This document shows positions 56,182 to 63,797 of a stretch of DNA of 64,000 nucleotides, in pieces. The first letter of the stretch is position 1, and every line of letters starts with the position of its first letter. Below the pieces are notes generated by a model. The model ran no database searches and had not been told where the DNA came from. It saw only the letters and a program-made list of their open reading frames with translations. A program made the position numbers and the translations under genes. This stretch comes from Yinghuangia sp045039925 (GTDB lineage Bacteria; Actinomycetota; Actinomycetes; Streptomycetales; Streptomycetaceae), in the NCBI GenBank assembly GCA_045039925.1, contig CP108400.1, positions 5,518,001 through 5,582,000 of the forward strand, written 5' to 3'.

Positions 56182-57441
56182 GTGAAGGTCCTCGTCATCG
56201 GCAGTGGTGCCCGCGAGCACGCGCTGTGCCGTTCGCTGTCCCTCGACCCCTCGGTCGACTCTCTCTACTGCGCGCCGGGCAACGCCGGCATCGCGGAGAT
56301 CGCCGAACTGCGGCAGGTCGACGCGATGAACGCCGCCGCCGTCGCCGACCTCGCCGCCGATCTGGGCGCGGACCTGGTGGTCGTGGGCCCGGAGGGCCCG
56401 CTGGTCGCCGGCTGCGCCGACGCGGTCCGCGCGCGCGGCATCGCGTGCTTCGGCCCGTCCGGCACGGCCGCACGCCTGGAGGGCTCCAAGGCCTTCGCCA
56501 AGGAGGTCATGGCCGCCGCGGGGGTGCCGACCGCCCGCTCGTACGTCTGCACGACGGCAGAGGAGGCCGACGCGGCACTCGACGCGTTCGGCCCCCCGTA
56601 CGTCGTGAAGGACGACGGCCTCGCGGCCGGCAAGGGCGTCGTGGTGACCGACGACCTTGCCGCCGCCCGGGAGCACGCCGCGTCGTGCGACCGCGTCGTC
56701 ATCGAGGAGTTCCTCGACGGCCCCGAGGTGTCGCTGTTCGCGATCACCGACGGGACCACGTCGGTCGCGCTCCAGCCCGCCCAGGACTTCAAGCGCGTCG
56801 GCGACGACGACGCGGGCCCCAACACCGGCGGCATGGGCGCCTACTCGCCGCTGACGTGGGCGCCCGAGGGCCTCGTCGACCAGCTGATGGAGACGGTCGT
56901 CACGCCGACGATCGACGAGATGCGCCGCCGCGGCACGCCCTTCTCGGGCGTGCTCTTCGTGGGCCTGGCGCTCACTTCGCGCGGTCCGCGCGTCATCGAG
57001 TTCAACTGCCGCTTCGGAGACCCGGAGACGCAGGTCGTGCTGGCCCGCCTGCGGACCCCGCTGGCGTCGGTGCTGCACGCGAGCGCGGTGGGCAGGCTCG
57101 CCGACCTCGAGCCGTTGCGCTGGCGGGACGGCGCCGCCGTGACGGTCGTCGTGGCGGCGGCGAACTACCCGGCGACACCGCGGACCGGGGACCCGATCGG
57201 CGGGCTCGCCGACGCGGCGTCCGTACCGGACGCGTACGTGCTGCACGCGGGCACGCGGCGCGCCGAGGACGGCAGCGTGCTGTCCTCGGGAGGCCGCGTG
57301 CTGTCGGTGACCGCGACCGGCGACACACTGGCGGCGGCACGCGACCGCGCGTACGAGGCGGTCGCCCGCATCGAGCTCGACGGCTCGCACCACCGCACGG
57401 ACATCGCGGCCCGCGCCGTGAAGGGCGAGATCGCCGTCTGA
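56182..57441 (+). CDS. purD: Phosphoribosylamine-glycine ligase (GARS)
   Basis: A 419-residue ATP-grasp enzyme for the second step of purine synthesis (PRA + glycine to GAR). It has the N-terminal VLVIGSGAREHAL, VVGPEGPLVAG, the ATP-grasp segments VKDDGLAAGKGV and VIEEFLDGPEVSLF, PNTGGMGAYSP, and FNCRFGDPETQ. The GTG at 56182 starts at the family N-terminus. A strong terminator follows, and purC lies 3.7 kb downstream beyond two other genes. Confidence 0.98.
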   Translation: MKVLVIGSGAREHALCRSLSLDPSVDSLYCAPGNAGIAEIAELRQVDAMNAAAVADLAADLGADLVVVGPEGPLVAGCADAVRARGIACFGPSGTAARLEGSKAFAKEVMAAAGVPTARSYVCTTAEEADAALDAFGPPYVVKDDGLAAGKGVVVTDDLAAAREHAASCDRVVIEEFLDGPEVSLFAITDGTTSVALQPAQDFKRVGDDDAGPNTGGMGAYSPLTWAPEGLVDQLMETVVTPTIDEMRRRGTPFSGVLFVGLALTSRGPRVIEFNCRFGDPETQVVLARLRTPLASVLHASAVGRLADLEPLRWRDGAAVTVVVAAANYPATPRTGDPIGGLADAASVPDAYVLHAGTRRAEDGSVLSSGGRVLSVTATGDTLAAARDRAYEAVARIELDGSHHRTDIAARAVKGEIAV

Positions 57442-57450
57442 CGGGGTTGT

Positions 57451-57486
57451 GCCCCCGCCGGCGGATGCCGATGTCCCGGCGGGGGC
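57451..57486 (+). terminator. Terminator of purD
   Basis: GCCCCCGCCGG and CCGGCGGGGGC form a perfect 11-bp stem with a 14-nt loop, 10 bp after the stop. Confidence 0.85.
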
Positions 57487-57690
57487 CGGTCGCATGATCG
57501 AAACTGGCGTCGTCTGTCGGCAACTGTGCCGTTCGGCCCCTCCAACCGGCTTTCCTCTCACTCTCGCGGATGGAGTTCGCGCCGAACGGGATGATCCTGC
57601 GAACTCGTCGCATTATCGTGCGAGCACTGCGGTTCGTAACCGAGCGGGCCGCGTTGAGTGACACCCCAAAACCTGGATGGGGGCGAACGG

Positions 57691-59199
57691 GTGACCGGTG
57701 CCGCCGATGCCCGTGCGCGGGCGAGAAGTGTCCTACGTCTGCGCACAGGCGCGATCCTGTGCGCGCTCGGCGCCGCAGCGCTGCTCCTGACGGGGGCGCA
57801 GCGCAGCGCGGGCGGAGGGCTGCCGGGCACCGTGCTCGCGGTGGCCGCCCTCGTCCTCACCGCGCTCATCGTGTGGGCGGCTCTCGGGCTGGCCCTCGTG
57901 CGCCGCCCCGCGAGCGCCGCGGTGACGCTGCGGCCCGAAGACGCCCCCGAGTTCCGCGACATGATCGCCTCGCTGGCCGCCGACCTCGACGTGCCCGCAC
58001 CCGATGTGGTCCGCGTGTGCCCCGAATGCGACAGCTGGCTCGAACAGGACCCGGCCCGCTTCTGGGGCCGCCCCCGGACCGTGCTCGTGGTCGGCGCGCC
58101 CTTCCTGTGGTGGCTGCGCGTCGGCGAGTTGCGGGCGCTGCTGGCACCCGTCGTCGCCGGCACCGAGCCCGCCGCCGATCCGGCCGTCGCCGCGGCCCGT
58201 TCGTGGGTGCGGCGCCTCGACGCGCTGGCCCACCCGTACGCCGCGCGCATCCGGCCCGCCCGGGTGTCCCCGTGGACCGCGCCCCTGCGCAAGGTCCCGC
58301 GCGCCTTCGCCCGCCAACTGCTCGACCTGACGCGAGGTCAGGCCGAGATCATGGAGCGGGACATCGCCGCGTGGGCGTCGTCCCGGGCCCAGGACGTCGA
58401 CGCTCCGCTGCGGGCGACCGCGCACGAGCAGGTCGGGCTCGCGTACGCCGGATGGGACCGCCTGCTGACCCGGCTGGCCGCGCCCGCGTGGAACCTCGGC
58501 CGCTACCCGGACGCCCTCATGGCCGGCGTGGTCGCGGCGCTGACCGAACTGTCGCAACGCGACCGGCTGGCCGACGTGTTCGGCGCGCGCCTCGCCGAGC
58601 GCCCCGCGTGCGATCTGCTGGCCGCGCCGGAGCGCGTCGACGCGCAGGTGTCGCGGCTCGCGGCGGTCATCTTCGCGGACCGCTCGCCGCGGCAGGCCGT
58701 CGGCTGGGGGGACTACCCGGCCAAGGTGATCGAGCCGATCTGGCGCGCGAAGGCCGGCGTCCTGGTCGAGGCCCTCGACGCCTCCGACGGGCAGCCGGGG
58801 CCCGCGTGCGTGGGGCGGGTGCTCGACCGCATCCGCGAGGGCGCCTCCGCCCGCCCCCCGGTCCGGCCGGGCCAGGACTCCCTCGACTCCCTCGACTCCA
58901 TCGACTCCCTCGAGCCCTTCGAGTTCGACCGGGGGCCCGCCGACGGTCGGGCCTTCGACCCCGAGCGCATGACCGAGCACGTCATCGCGCTCGTGTCGTG
59001 CGCGGCACTCGACACCGGACGCATGCACGCGGGGGTCGACTGGCTCGACGGTGCCGTCCTGGTCGACGGGCGCGGCCGACCGGCCGACGTGTCCGCGCTG
59101 GTCGGGCAGGCCGTCGACGACCACGACGATCTGCCGCTGCGGGCCTGGCTGGACGGCATCGGCGTACGCACGGCCGAGCCCATCCGGCTGGGTGGCTGA
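57691..59199 (+). CDS. Membrane protein resembling M48 peptidases without the zinc motif
   Basis: About 502 residues. Two transmembrane helices (ILCALGAAALLLTG and VLAVAALVLTALIVWAALGLAL) precede a large soluble domain. The sequence GAPFLWWLRVGELRALLAPVVAG has the pattern of an M48 peptidase helix (PLLDALTxxELRAVLAHELGH), but the HExxH is absent, so it is probably an inactive relative. A Ser-Leu-Asp run (DSLDSLDSIDSLE) is encoded by 9-bp repeats at 58875-58914. The GTG at 57691 follows GGATGGGGG; an upstream GTG at 57658 is in frame. It lies between purD and a Tat-exported protein. Confidence 0.7.
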   Translation: MTGAADARARARSVLRLRTGAILCALGAAALLLTGAQRSAGGGLPGTVLAVAALVLTALIVWAALGLALVRRPASAAVTLRPEDAPEFRDMIASLAADLDVPAPDVVRVCPECDSWLEQDPARFWGRPRTVLVVGAPFLWWLRVGELRALLAPVVAGTEPAADPAVAAARSWVRRLDALAHPYAARIRPARVSPWTAPLRKVPRAFARQLLDLTRGQAEIMERDIAAWASSRAQDVDAPLRATAHEQVGLAYAGWDRLLTRLAAPAWNLGRYPDALMAGVVAALTELSQRDRLADVFGARLAERPACDLLAAPERVDAQVSRLAAVIFADRSPRQAVGWGDYPAKVIEPIWRAKAGVLVEALDASDGQPGPACVGRVLDRIREGASARPPVRPGQDSLDSLDSIDSLEPFEFDRGPADGRAFDPERMTEHVIALVSCAALDTGRMHAGVDWLDGAVLVDGRGRPADVSALVGQAVDDHDDLPLRAWLDGIGVRTAEPIRLGG

Positions 59200-59410
59200 C
59201 GCCGTGGCGGGCGTCCCCGGTGGTCCGGCGCGCGGCGGATCCGGGACGCCTCGGGCAGGTGCAACCGAGTGCCCCCGGCGTACGTCAGAGGGTTGGCGGG
59301 ACGGCACGGTCGGACGGGGAGCAGGGAGCGAACGGACGTACGTGCCGCACCTCATAGACGGCTGATATCGGATTTGTCGTCGGTGTGACCACTCGCGAGG
59401 AGCTGCAAAA

Positions 59411-61042
59411 GTGCCGTTGGTGAATCGGCGGAACGCATTGGGCGTGCTCGGTGCCGCCGGCGCGACCGCCGCAGGGCTCTTGTGGTGGCGATCGGGGTCG
59501 GACGGCGGTAAGTCCGGCGCCGCGGCCGCGCAACCGCTCGGGCACGGCGCCCCCAAGGGCGGGCCGGGGCCCGTGCCCTCCGCGTCCTCCGCGCCGCCCG
59601 CGGTCGTCCCTGCCACGCGGCGTCCGGTGCCGCCGGCCGACGCGCGGCGCATCGCCGCGGAGAACGCCAAGCCGGGGACCACCGCGTGGAAGCCCGGGCG
59701 CAACGGCACCCGGCTCGGGAACGACGTCGCGCACCAGATCAAGGGCTACACGTCGGAGACCAGCATCGGCCTCGGCGAGCGCATCGACTTCCACATGTCG
59801 GTGAACCCGGGGGGCGCGTACTCCATCGGCATCTACCGCCTCGGCGACTACGGCGGTGCGGGCGCGCGCCATGTCCTCAGCAGTCCGCGCCTGAGCGGTG
59901 TGCCCGGCAATGCCCCGAAGCTGGACGCGGACTGCGGCATGCTGTCGTGCGACTGGCCGGTGGGCTGGACGCTGGAGGTGCCGAAGGACTGGACGTCGGG
60001 GACGTACCTCGCGGTGTTCGACGACGAGCGCGGCAACCGCAACTACACGGCCTTCGTGGTGCGCGACGACGGGCGTTCGGCGGACTTCCTCGTGGTGCTG
60101 CCGTTTTCGACGTACCAGGCGTACAACCAGTACCCGCTCGACGGCCGCACCGGGAAGAGCCTGTACTACGGCTACGGCCCGGACGGGAAGAACGTCTACC
60201 CGGCCCGGGCGCGCGCGGTCTCGTTCGACCGGCCGTTCATGGGCGACGGCATGCCGCCCACCCGCTTCGACCTCGACCAGAGCGCGATCGCGTGGATGGA
60301 GCGCTCGGGCTTCGATGTCACGTACGCCTCGACCGTCGACATCGAGACGCGCCGCATCGACCCCACGTGGTACCGCGCGCTCGTCTTCCCCGGGCACGAC
60401 GAGTACTGGTCGACGCCGATGCGCGAGGTCGTCGAGGAGGCGCACCGCGAGGGGGTCAACCAGGCGTGGCTGACCGCGAACAACATGTACTGGCACGTGC
60501 GGTTCGACAAGAACGAGCGCGGTGTCGCCAACCGCGTCATGCACTGCTGGCGTGAGGACCGCGACCCGGGGGCGTCGCTGCTGTCGGCGCCGACCGACAT
60601 GTGGCGCCGCATCCGCCGCCCGGAGCAGGAGTTCCTGGGCATCCAGTACAACGGCATCGTCGCGTCGCCCACGCCGCTGCGGGTGAGTTCGTCGTGGCAC
60701 TGGCTCTGGGCCGGCACCGGGGTGCGCGACGGGGACACCATCGACAAGGTGGTCGGCGGCGAGGCGGACGGAATCGAAGCCGGGATGCCCACCCCGCCGG
60801 GCGCGCGGCAGGCGCTGCTGGCCGAGTCGCCGTACGTGCTGCGCAGCGGCGCCCGTCGCACGCAGAACACGTCGCTCTACGAAAGCCCGCGAGGCACCCT
60901 GATGTTCTGCGCGGGGACCTTCAACTGGTCGCTCGCCCTCAACCACCCCAAGTACCGCGACGAACGCATCCAGCGCGCGACGCACAACCTCTTCGAGCAA
61001 CTGCGCACGGCAGGACGCTCGGACACCGGGGGACACAAGTAG
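59411..61042 (+). CDS. Tat-exported N,N-dimethylformamidase beta-subunit-like protein
   Basis: A 543-residue protein. It has a twin-arginine signal (NRRNALGVLGAAGATAAGLLWW), a Pro-rich linker, and a conserved domain matching the DMFase beta-subunit-like family: GYTSETSIGLGERIDFHMSV, IYRLGDYGGAGARHVL, FLVVLPFSTYQAYN, VFPGHDEYWSTPMREVV, MYWHVRFD and MFCAGTFNWSLALNHP. Members are secreted or surface proteins and their substrate is unknown. GAGGAG precedes the GTG start. It lies between the M48-like gene and purC. Confidence 0.88.
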   Translation: MPLVNRRNALGVLGAAGATAAGLLWWRSGSDGGKSGAAAAQPLGHGAPKGGPGPVPSASSAPPAVVPATRRPVPPADARRIAAENAKPGTTAWKPGRNGTRLGNDVAHQIKGYTSETSIGLGERIDFHMSVNPGGAYSIGIYRLGDYGGAGARHVLSSPRLSGVPGNAPKLDADCGMLSCDWPVGWTLEVPKDWTSGTYLAVFDDERGNRNYTAFVVRDDGRSADFLVVLPFSTYQAYNQYPLDGRTGKSLYYGYGPDGKNVYPARARAVSFDRPFMGDGMPPTRFDLDQSAIAWMERSGFDVTYASTVDIETRRIDPTWYRALVFPGHDEYWSTPMREVVEEAHREGVNQAWLTANNMYWHVRFDKNERGVANRVMHCWREDRDPGASLLSAPTDMWRRIRRPEQEFLGIQYNGIVASPTPLRVSSSWHWLWAGTGVRDGDTIDKVVGGEADGIEAGMPTPPGARQALLAESPYVLRSGARRTQNTSLYESPRGTLMFCAGTFNWSLALNHPKYRDERIQRATHNLFEQLRTAGRSDTGGHK

Positions 61043-61138
61043 GGCGCCCTCGGCGCGCCGTGAAAGACTCGTGGCACCGGGGCGTGCGCGGCGTCGGCCG
61101 CCATGCCTTCAGCCGAAGAGCGAGCCGAGGGAAGACCT

Positions 61139-62041
61139 GTGAGTGGTTTCGTCACCAAGCCCGAGCCGGTCGAGGTGCCTGGCCTCGTCCACGTGCACAC
61201 CGGCAAGGTCCGCGACCTCTACACGGACCAGGACGGCAACCTGGTGATGGTGGCGAGCAACCGGGTCTCCGCGTTCGACTGGGTGCTCGACCCGGAGATC
61301 CCGGACAAGGGCCGCATCCTCACGGCGCTGTCGCTGTGGTGGTTCGACCTGCTCTCCGACCTGTACCCGAACCACGTGCTGTCGACCGACCTTCCGGCGG
61401 CCGCGCCCGACGACTGGGCGGGCCGCGCGATCGTGTGCCGCCGTCTCGAGATGGTCCCGGTCGAGTGCGTCGCGCGCGGCTACCTCGCGGGATCCGGCCT
61501 GGAGGAGTACGCGGCGACCCGCTCGGTGTGCGGCGTCACGCTGCCCGAGGGCCTGGTGGACGGCTCCGAACTGCCCGCGCCCATCTTCACACCCACCACG
61601 AAGGCCGAGGTCGGCGAGCACGACGAGGCCGTGACGTACGAGCAGGTCGCGGCGCAGGTGGGGGCCGAACTCGCGGCGAACCTGCGGCAGGCGACGCTCG
61701 CGGTCTACACGCGCGCCCGCGACATCGCGCGCGACCGGGGCATCATCCTCGCGGACACCAAGTTCGAGTTCGGCCTCGACGCGTCGGGCGAACTGGTGCT
61801 GGCGGACGAGGTCCTGACACCGGACTCGTCGCGGTTCTGGCCGGCCGCCGAGTGGCGTCCGGGGCAGTCGCAGCCGTCGTTCGACAAGCAGATCGTGCGC
61901 GACTGGCTGGCGTCGCCGGAGTCCGGCTGGGACCGCCGCTCGGAGACGCCGCCCCCGCCGCTGTCCGACGCGGTCGTCGAGCGCACGCGCGCGAAGTACG
62001 CGGAGGCGTACGAGCTGCTGACCGGGCGCCGCTGGAGCTGA
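61139..62041 (+). CDS. purC: Phosphoribosylaminoimidazole-succinocarboxamide synthase (SAICAR synthetase)
   Basis: A 300-residue enzyme adding aspartate to CAIR in purine synthesis. It has VHVHTGKVRDLY, VASNRVSAFDWVLDPEIPDKG, MVPVECVARGYLAGSG (ribosylphosphate-binding), GIILADTKFEFG and LADEVLTPDSSRFW. The GTG at 61139 gives the usual family length and N-terminus; GAGGGAAG lies upstream, while an ATG at 61103 would add a non-conserved stretch. Terminator hairpins and tRNA genes follow. Confidence 0.98.
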   Translation: MSGFVTKPEPVEVPGLVHVHTGKVRDLYTDQDGNLVMVASNRVSAFDWVLDPEIPDKGRILTALSLWWFDLLSDLYPNHVLSTDLPAAAPDDWAGRAIVCRRLEMVPVECVARGYLAGSGLEEYAATRSVCGVTLPEGLVDGSELPAPIFTPTTKAEVGEHDEAVTYEQVAAQVGAELAANLRQATLAVYTRARDIARDRGIILADTKFEFGLDASGELVLADEVLTPDSSRFWPAAEWRPGQSQPSFDKQIVRDWLASPESGWDRRSETPPPPLSDAVVERTRAKYAEAYELLTGRRWS

Positions 62042-62138
62042 CCGCGGCTGCCCTCGGCTGACCGCGCGCGACCGGGCCTGCGGGGTCCTGCCCGCCGCGT
62101 CCGACCGCCTGCGTTGTCTGACCGATTGCTTTCCCGAC

Positions 62139-62173
62139 GTCTGTGGCCGACCCGAACGGGGTCGGCCACAGAC
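62139..62173 (+). terminator. Terminator after purC
   Basis: A perfect stem GTCTGTGGCCGACCC pairing with GGGTCGGCCACAGAC lies 97 bp past the stop. A 13-bp direct repeat (GGCCGGACAACGC twice, 62178-62203) follows it. Confidence 0.85.
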
Positions 62174-62204
62174 GCCAGGCCGGACAACGCGGCCGGACAA
62201 CGCA

Positions 62205-62233
62205 GAAGGCCGGATCAGTATGATCCGGCCTTC
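62205..62233 (-). terminator. Terminator of tRNA-Gly(GCC)
   Basis: GAAGGCCGGATCA-N3-TGATCCGGCCTTC is a perfect 13-bp hairpin directly after the minus-strand tRNA. Confidence 0.8.
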
Positions 62234-62238
62234 ATCTG

Positions 62239-62311
62239 AGCGGACGACGAGATTCGAACTCGCGACCCTCACCTTGGCAAGGTGATGCTCTACCAACTGA
62301 GCCACGTCCGC
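62239..62311 (-). tRNA. tRNA-Gly (anticodon GCC)
   Basis: The minus strand folds normally: acceptor GCGGACG/CGTCCGC, D-arm GCTCAGTTGGTAGAGC, anticodon stem TCACC/GGTGA with loop TTGCCAA (anticodon GCC), T-arm GCGAG-TTCGAAT-CTCGT. Discriminator T; no encoded CCA. Confidence 0.95.
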
Positions 62312-62404
62312 ATGACTGGGGCTACCGCCCTCGTCGTGCCCCCAACACTACCCCATCTCACGAGCGGCCTTGACCACTCGTTCGTTGGCGCCCTGTCGGG
62401 ACCG

Positions 62405-62476
62405 AGCAGGTGACAGGGATCGAACACTGCGTCTTCCCCTTGGAAAGGGGACGCTCTGCCACTGAGCTACACCTGC
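62405..62476 (-). tRNA. tRNA-Gly (anticodon TCC), with T-stem irregularity
   Basis: The minus strand gives acceptor GCAGGTG/CACCTGC, D-arm GCTCAGTGGCAGAGC, anticodon stem TCCCC/GGGGA with loop TTTCCAA (anticodon TCC). The T-arm reads GCAGTG-TTCGATC-CCTGT, where one extra T breaks the expected GCAGG/CCTGT stem. It may be a real but bulged tRNA, or a damaged copy. It lies 94 bp upstream of the GCC tRNA on the same strand. Confidence 0.75.
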
Positions 62477-62589
62477 GTGCCGGGGAGTTCCCCGTGCGAG
62501 AAGAACACTACCGGAGCCGGACACGTGTCCGCGGCAACCTGACGGTGGTTGCGTCAGGTTATGTCTGATTTCACCGAAAAGTCCGTCAA

Positions 62590-62855
62590 ATCCGCGGTGG
62601 AGTCGGCGGCGGACTTCGGAAGTCCCGCGAAGCAGGTGGGTGAACTCGGCACCAAGACGGTGAAGTCGGCGCTAAGTCGGAGCCGGAAGTGGCCGCGAGT
62701 TCCGGCCGCAAGTCCGTTGCCGAACTACCCCGGCGCGGAACTCGGATCCGGAAGTCGGCAGACGAAGTCGTACGCGAAGTCGGATGCCGAAGTCCGGTCC
62801 TGAAGCGGGGTCTTGAAGTCGCCGGCGAAGCCGCGCGGCCGGCCGTGAAGTCAGT
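62590..62855. repeat. Degenerate GAAGTC-rich interspersed repeat region
   Basis: The hexamer GAAGTC, or a one-base variant, occurs about a dozen times at irregular 6-25-base intervals in the gap between the tRNA genes and lsr2. An open frame of 84 codons runs through it, but it has no ribosome site or conserved look, so it is treated as non-coding. Confidence 0.6.
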
Positions 62856-63168
62856 TGGCGGCTTCGAATTCCTGGTAGATGCTGCGCGGAATGCGGCCAC
62901 GCGTCGGGACGTCCATCCCCTGCGAGCGCGCCCAGGCGCGCACCGCGGCCGGGTCCGGGGCGACCGTGGTCTGCTTGTACGGCTTGCCGGACTTGGCGGT
63001 ACGCCGCGCCGCGTCCACGTAGCGGCCGAGGAGCTCGCGCATCTCCTGCGCGTGGTCTTCGGACAGGTCGATTTCATACGACTTGCCGTCAAGGCCGAAG
63101 CGGATCGTCTCCGCCGCTGCGCTGCCGTCGATGTCGTCTTGCAGCGTCACCACTACGCGCTGGGCCAT
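62851..63168 (-). CDS. lsr2: Nucleoid-associated protein Lsr2
   Basis: A 105-residue Lsr2. The N-terminal dimerisation/oligomerisation domain (MAQRVVVTLQDDIDGSAAAETIRFGLDG, then KSYEIDLSEDHAQEMRELLGRYVDAAR) is joined by a linker to the C-terminal AT-hook-like DNA-binding domain. The tail RAWARSQGMDVPTRGRIPRSIYQEFEAAN carries the minor-groove-contacting Arg-Gly-Arg. It silences AT-rich and foreign DNA. The start is ATG at 63168, with GGAGAGGA upstream. A clear promoter lies at 63227-63254. Confidence 0.97.
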   Translation of the reverse strand: MAQRVVVTLQDDIDGSAAAETIRFGLDGKSYEIDLSEDHAQEMRELLGRYVDAARRTAKSGKPYKQTTVAPDPAAVRAWARSQGMDVPTRGRIPRSIYQEFEAAN

Positions 63169-63226
63169 GGCGGTGTCCTCTCCGGCGATGACCTGAGGAA
63201 AAGAGTGAGTTAAAGACTCAATGTCG

Positions 63227-63254
63227 AGTATAAGGGTGCGCCATGGCGCGACAA
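63227..63254 (-). promoter_or_regulatory. lsr2 promoter (TTGTCG-N16-TATACT) with palindromic spacer
   Basis: On the minus strand TTGTCG (63254-63249) and TATACT (63232-63227) have 16-bp spacing, like a vegetative sigma promoter, 59 bp before the lsr2 ATG. The spacer contains the perfect 12-bp palindrome GCGCCATGGCGC (63238-63249), a possible operator. Confidence 0.65.
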
Positions 63255-63593
63255 ACGGTCGGCTGATGCGATCTTGCCGGCGCTTCCGATAATTTACTGC
63301 CCGGACATTCAATTCCCCGGGTTGCCGATATTCGCGGGCGTGGCGCGTCGCCGTCAAGGGCCCGAGGCGCCTTGGTACGCGTCCGGACGGTTGCCTTCCG
63401 GGCTTCCGACAGGTTGTCCGGTCCGAACGGAGCGTGACGGCCGCCGGCCTCACCGGGCCCGTCCAGGCCGATGCCGGCCCGGCGACGGTTGCATGCCGGC
63501 CGGATGCCGGTCGGACGCCGGTCGATTGTCGACCTGTCCGGGGATCCGGAGCAGGTCGGCCCCGGGGCAGCGGCCCGCCGACCTGCGGAGAGT

Positions 63594-63797
63594 CTGTCCA
63601 CAGCCTGTGGATAACTTGCCTGAACTGTGGGTAACTGCGCCGACCGGGGTGTGCGTCACCCTTCGGCGATCGGTAATTTATTGACATTCGCGCAGGTGGA
63701 GCCGGGTCATCCGATCATCGCCACGGTTCACACGAACGGGTGACCCCAAAGTTGTCCACAGCCTGTGGCCTGTGGACAACCGGACGGCTGTGGATAA
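63594..63797. other. Cluster of six DnaA-box-like sequences
   Basis: Within 204 bp there are six 9-mers close to TTGTCCACA/TTATCCACA: CTGTCCACA (63594-63602), TGTGGATAA (63606-63614), TGTGGGTAA (63626-63634), TTGTCCACA (63752-63760), TGTGGACAA (63771-63779) and TGTGGATAA (63789-63797). Four match a consensus exactly. No dnaA or dnaN is visible nearby, so it may be a DnaA-titrating or control cluster rather than oriC. Confidence 0.8.

Noticed and set aside
62549..62803. An 84-codon frame (MRQVMSDFTEKSVKS...) after the tRNA genes
   Set aside because: It runs through the GAAGTC repeats, has no ribosome site and no conserved look.
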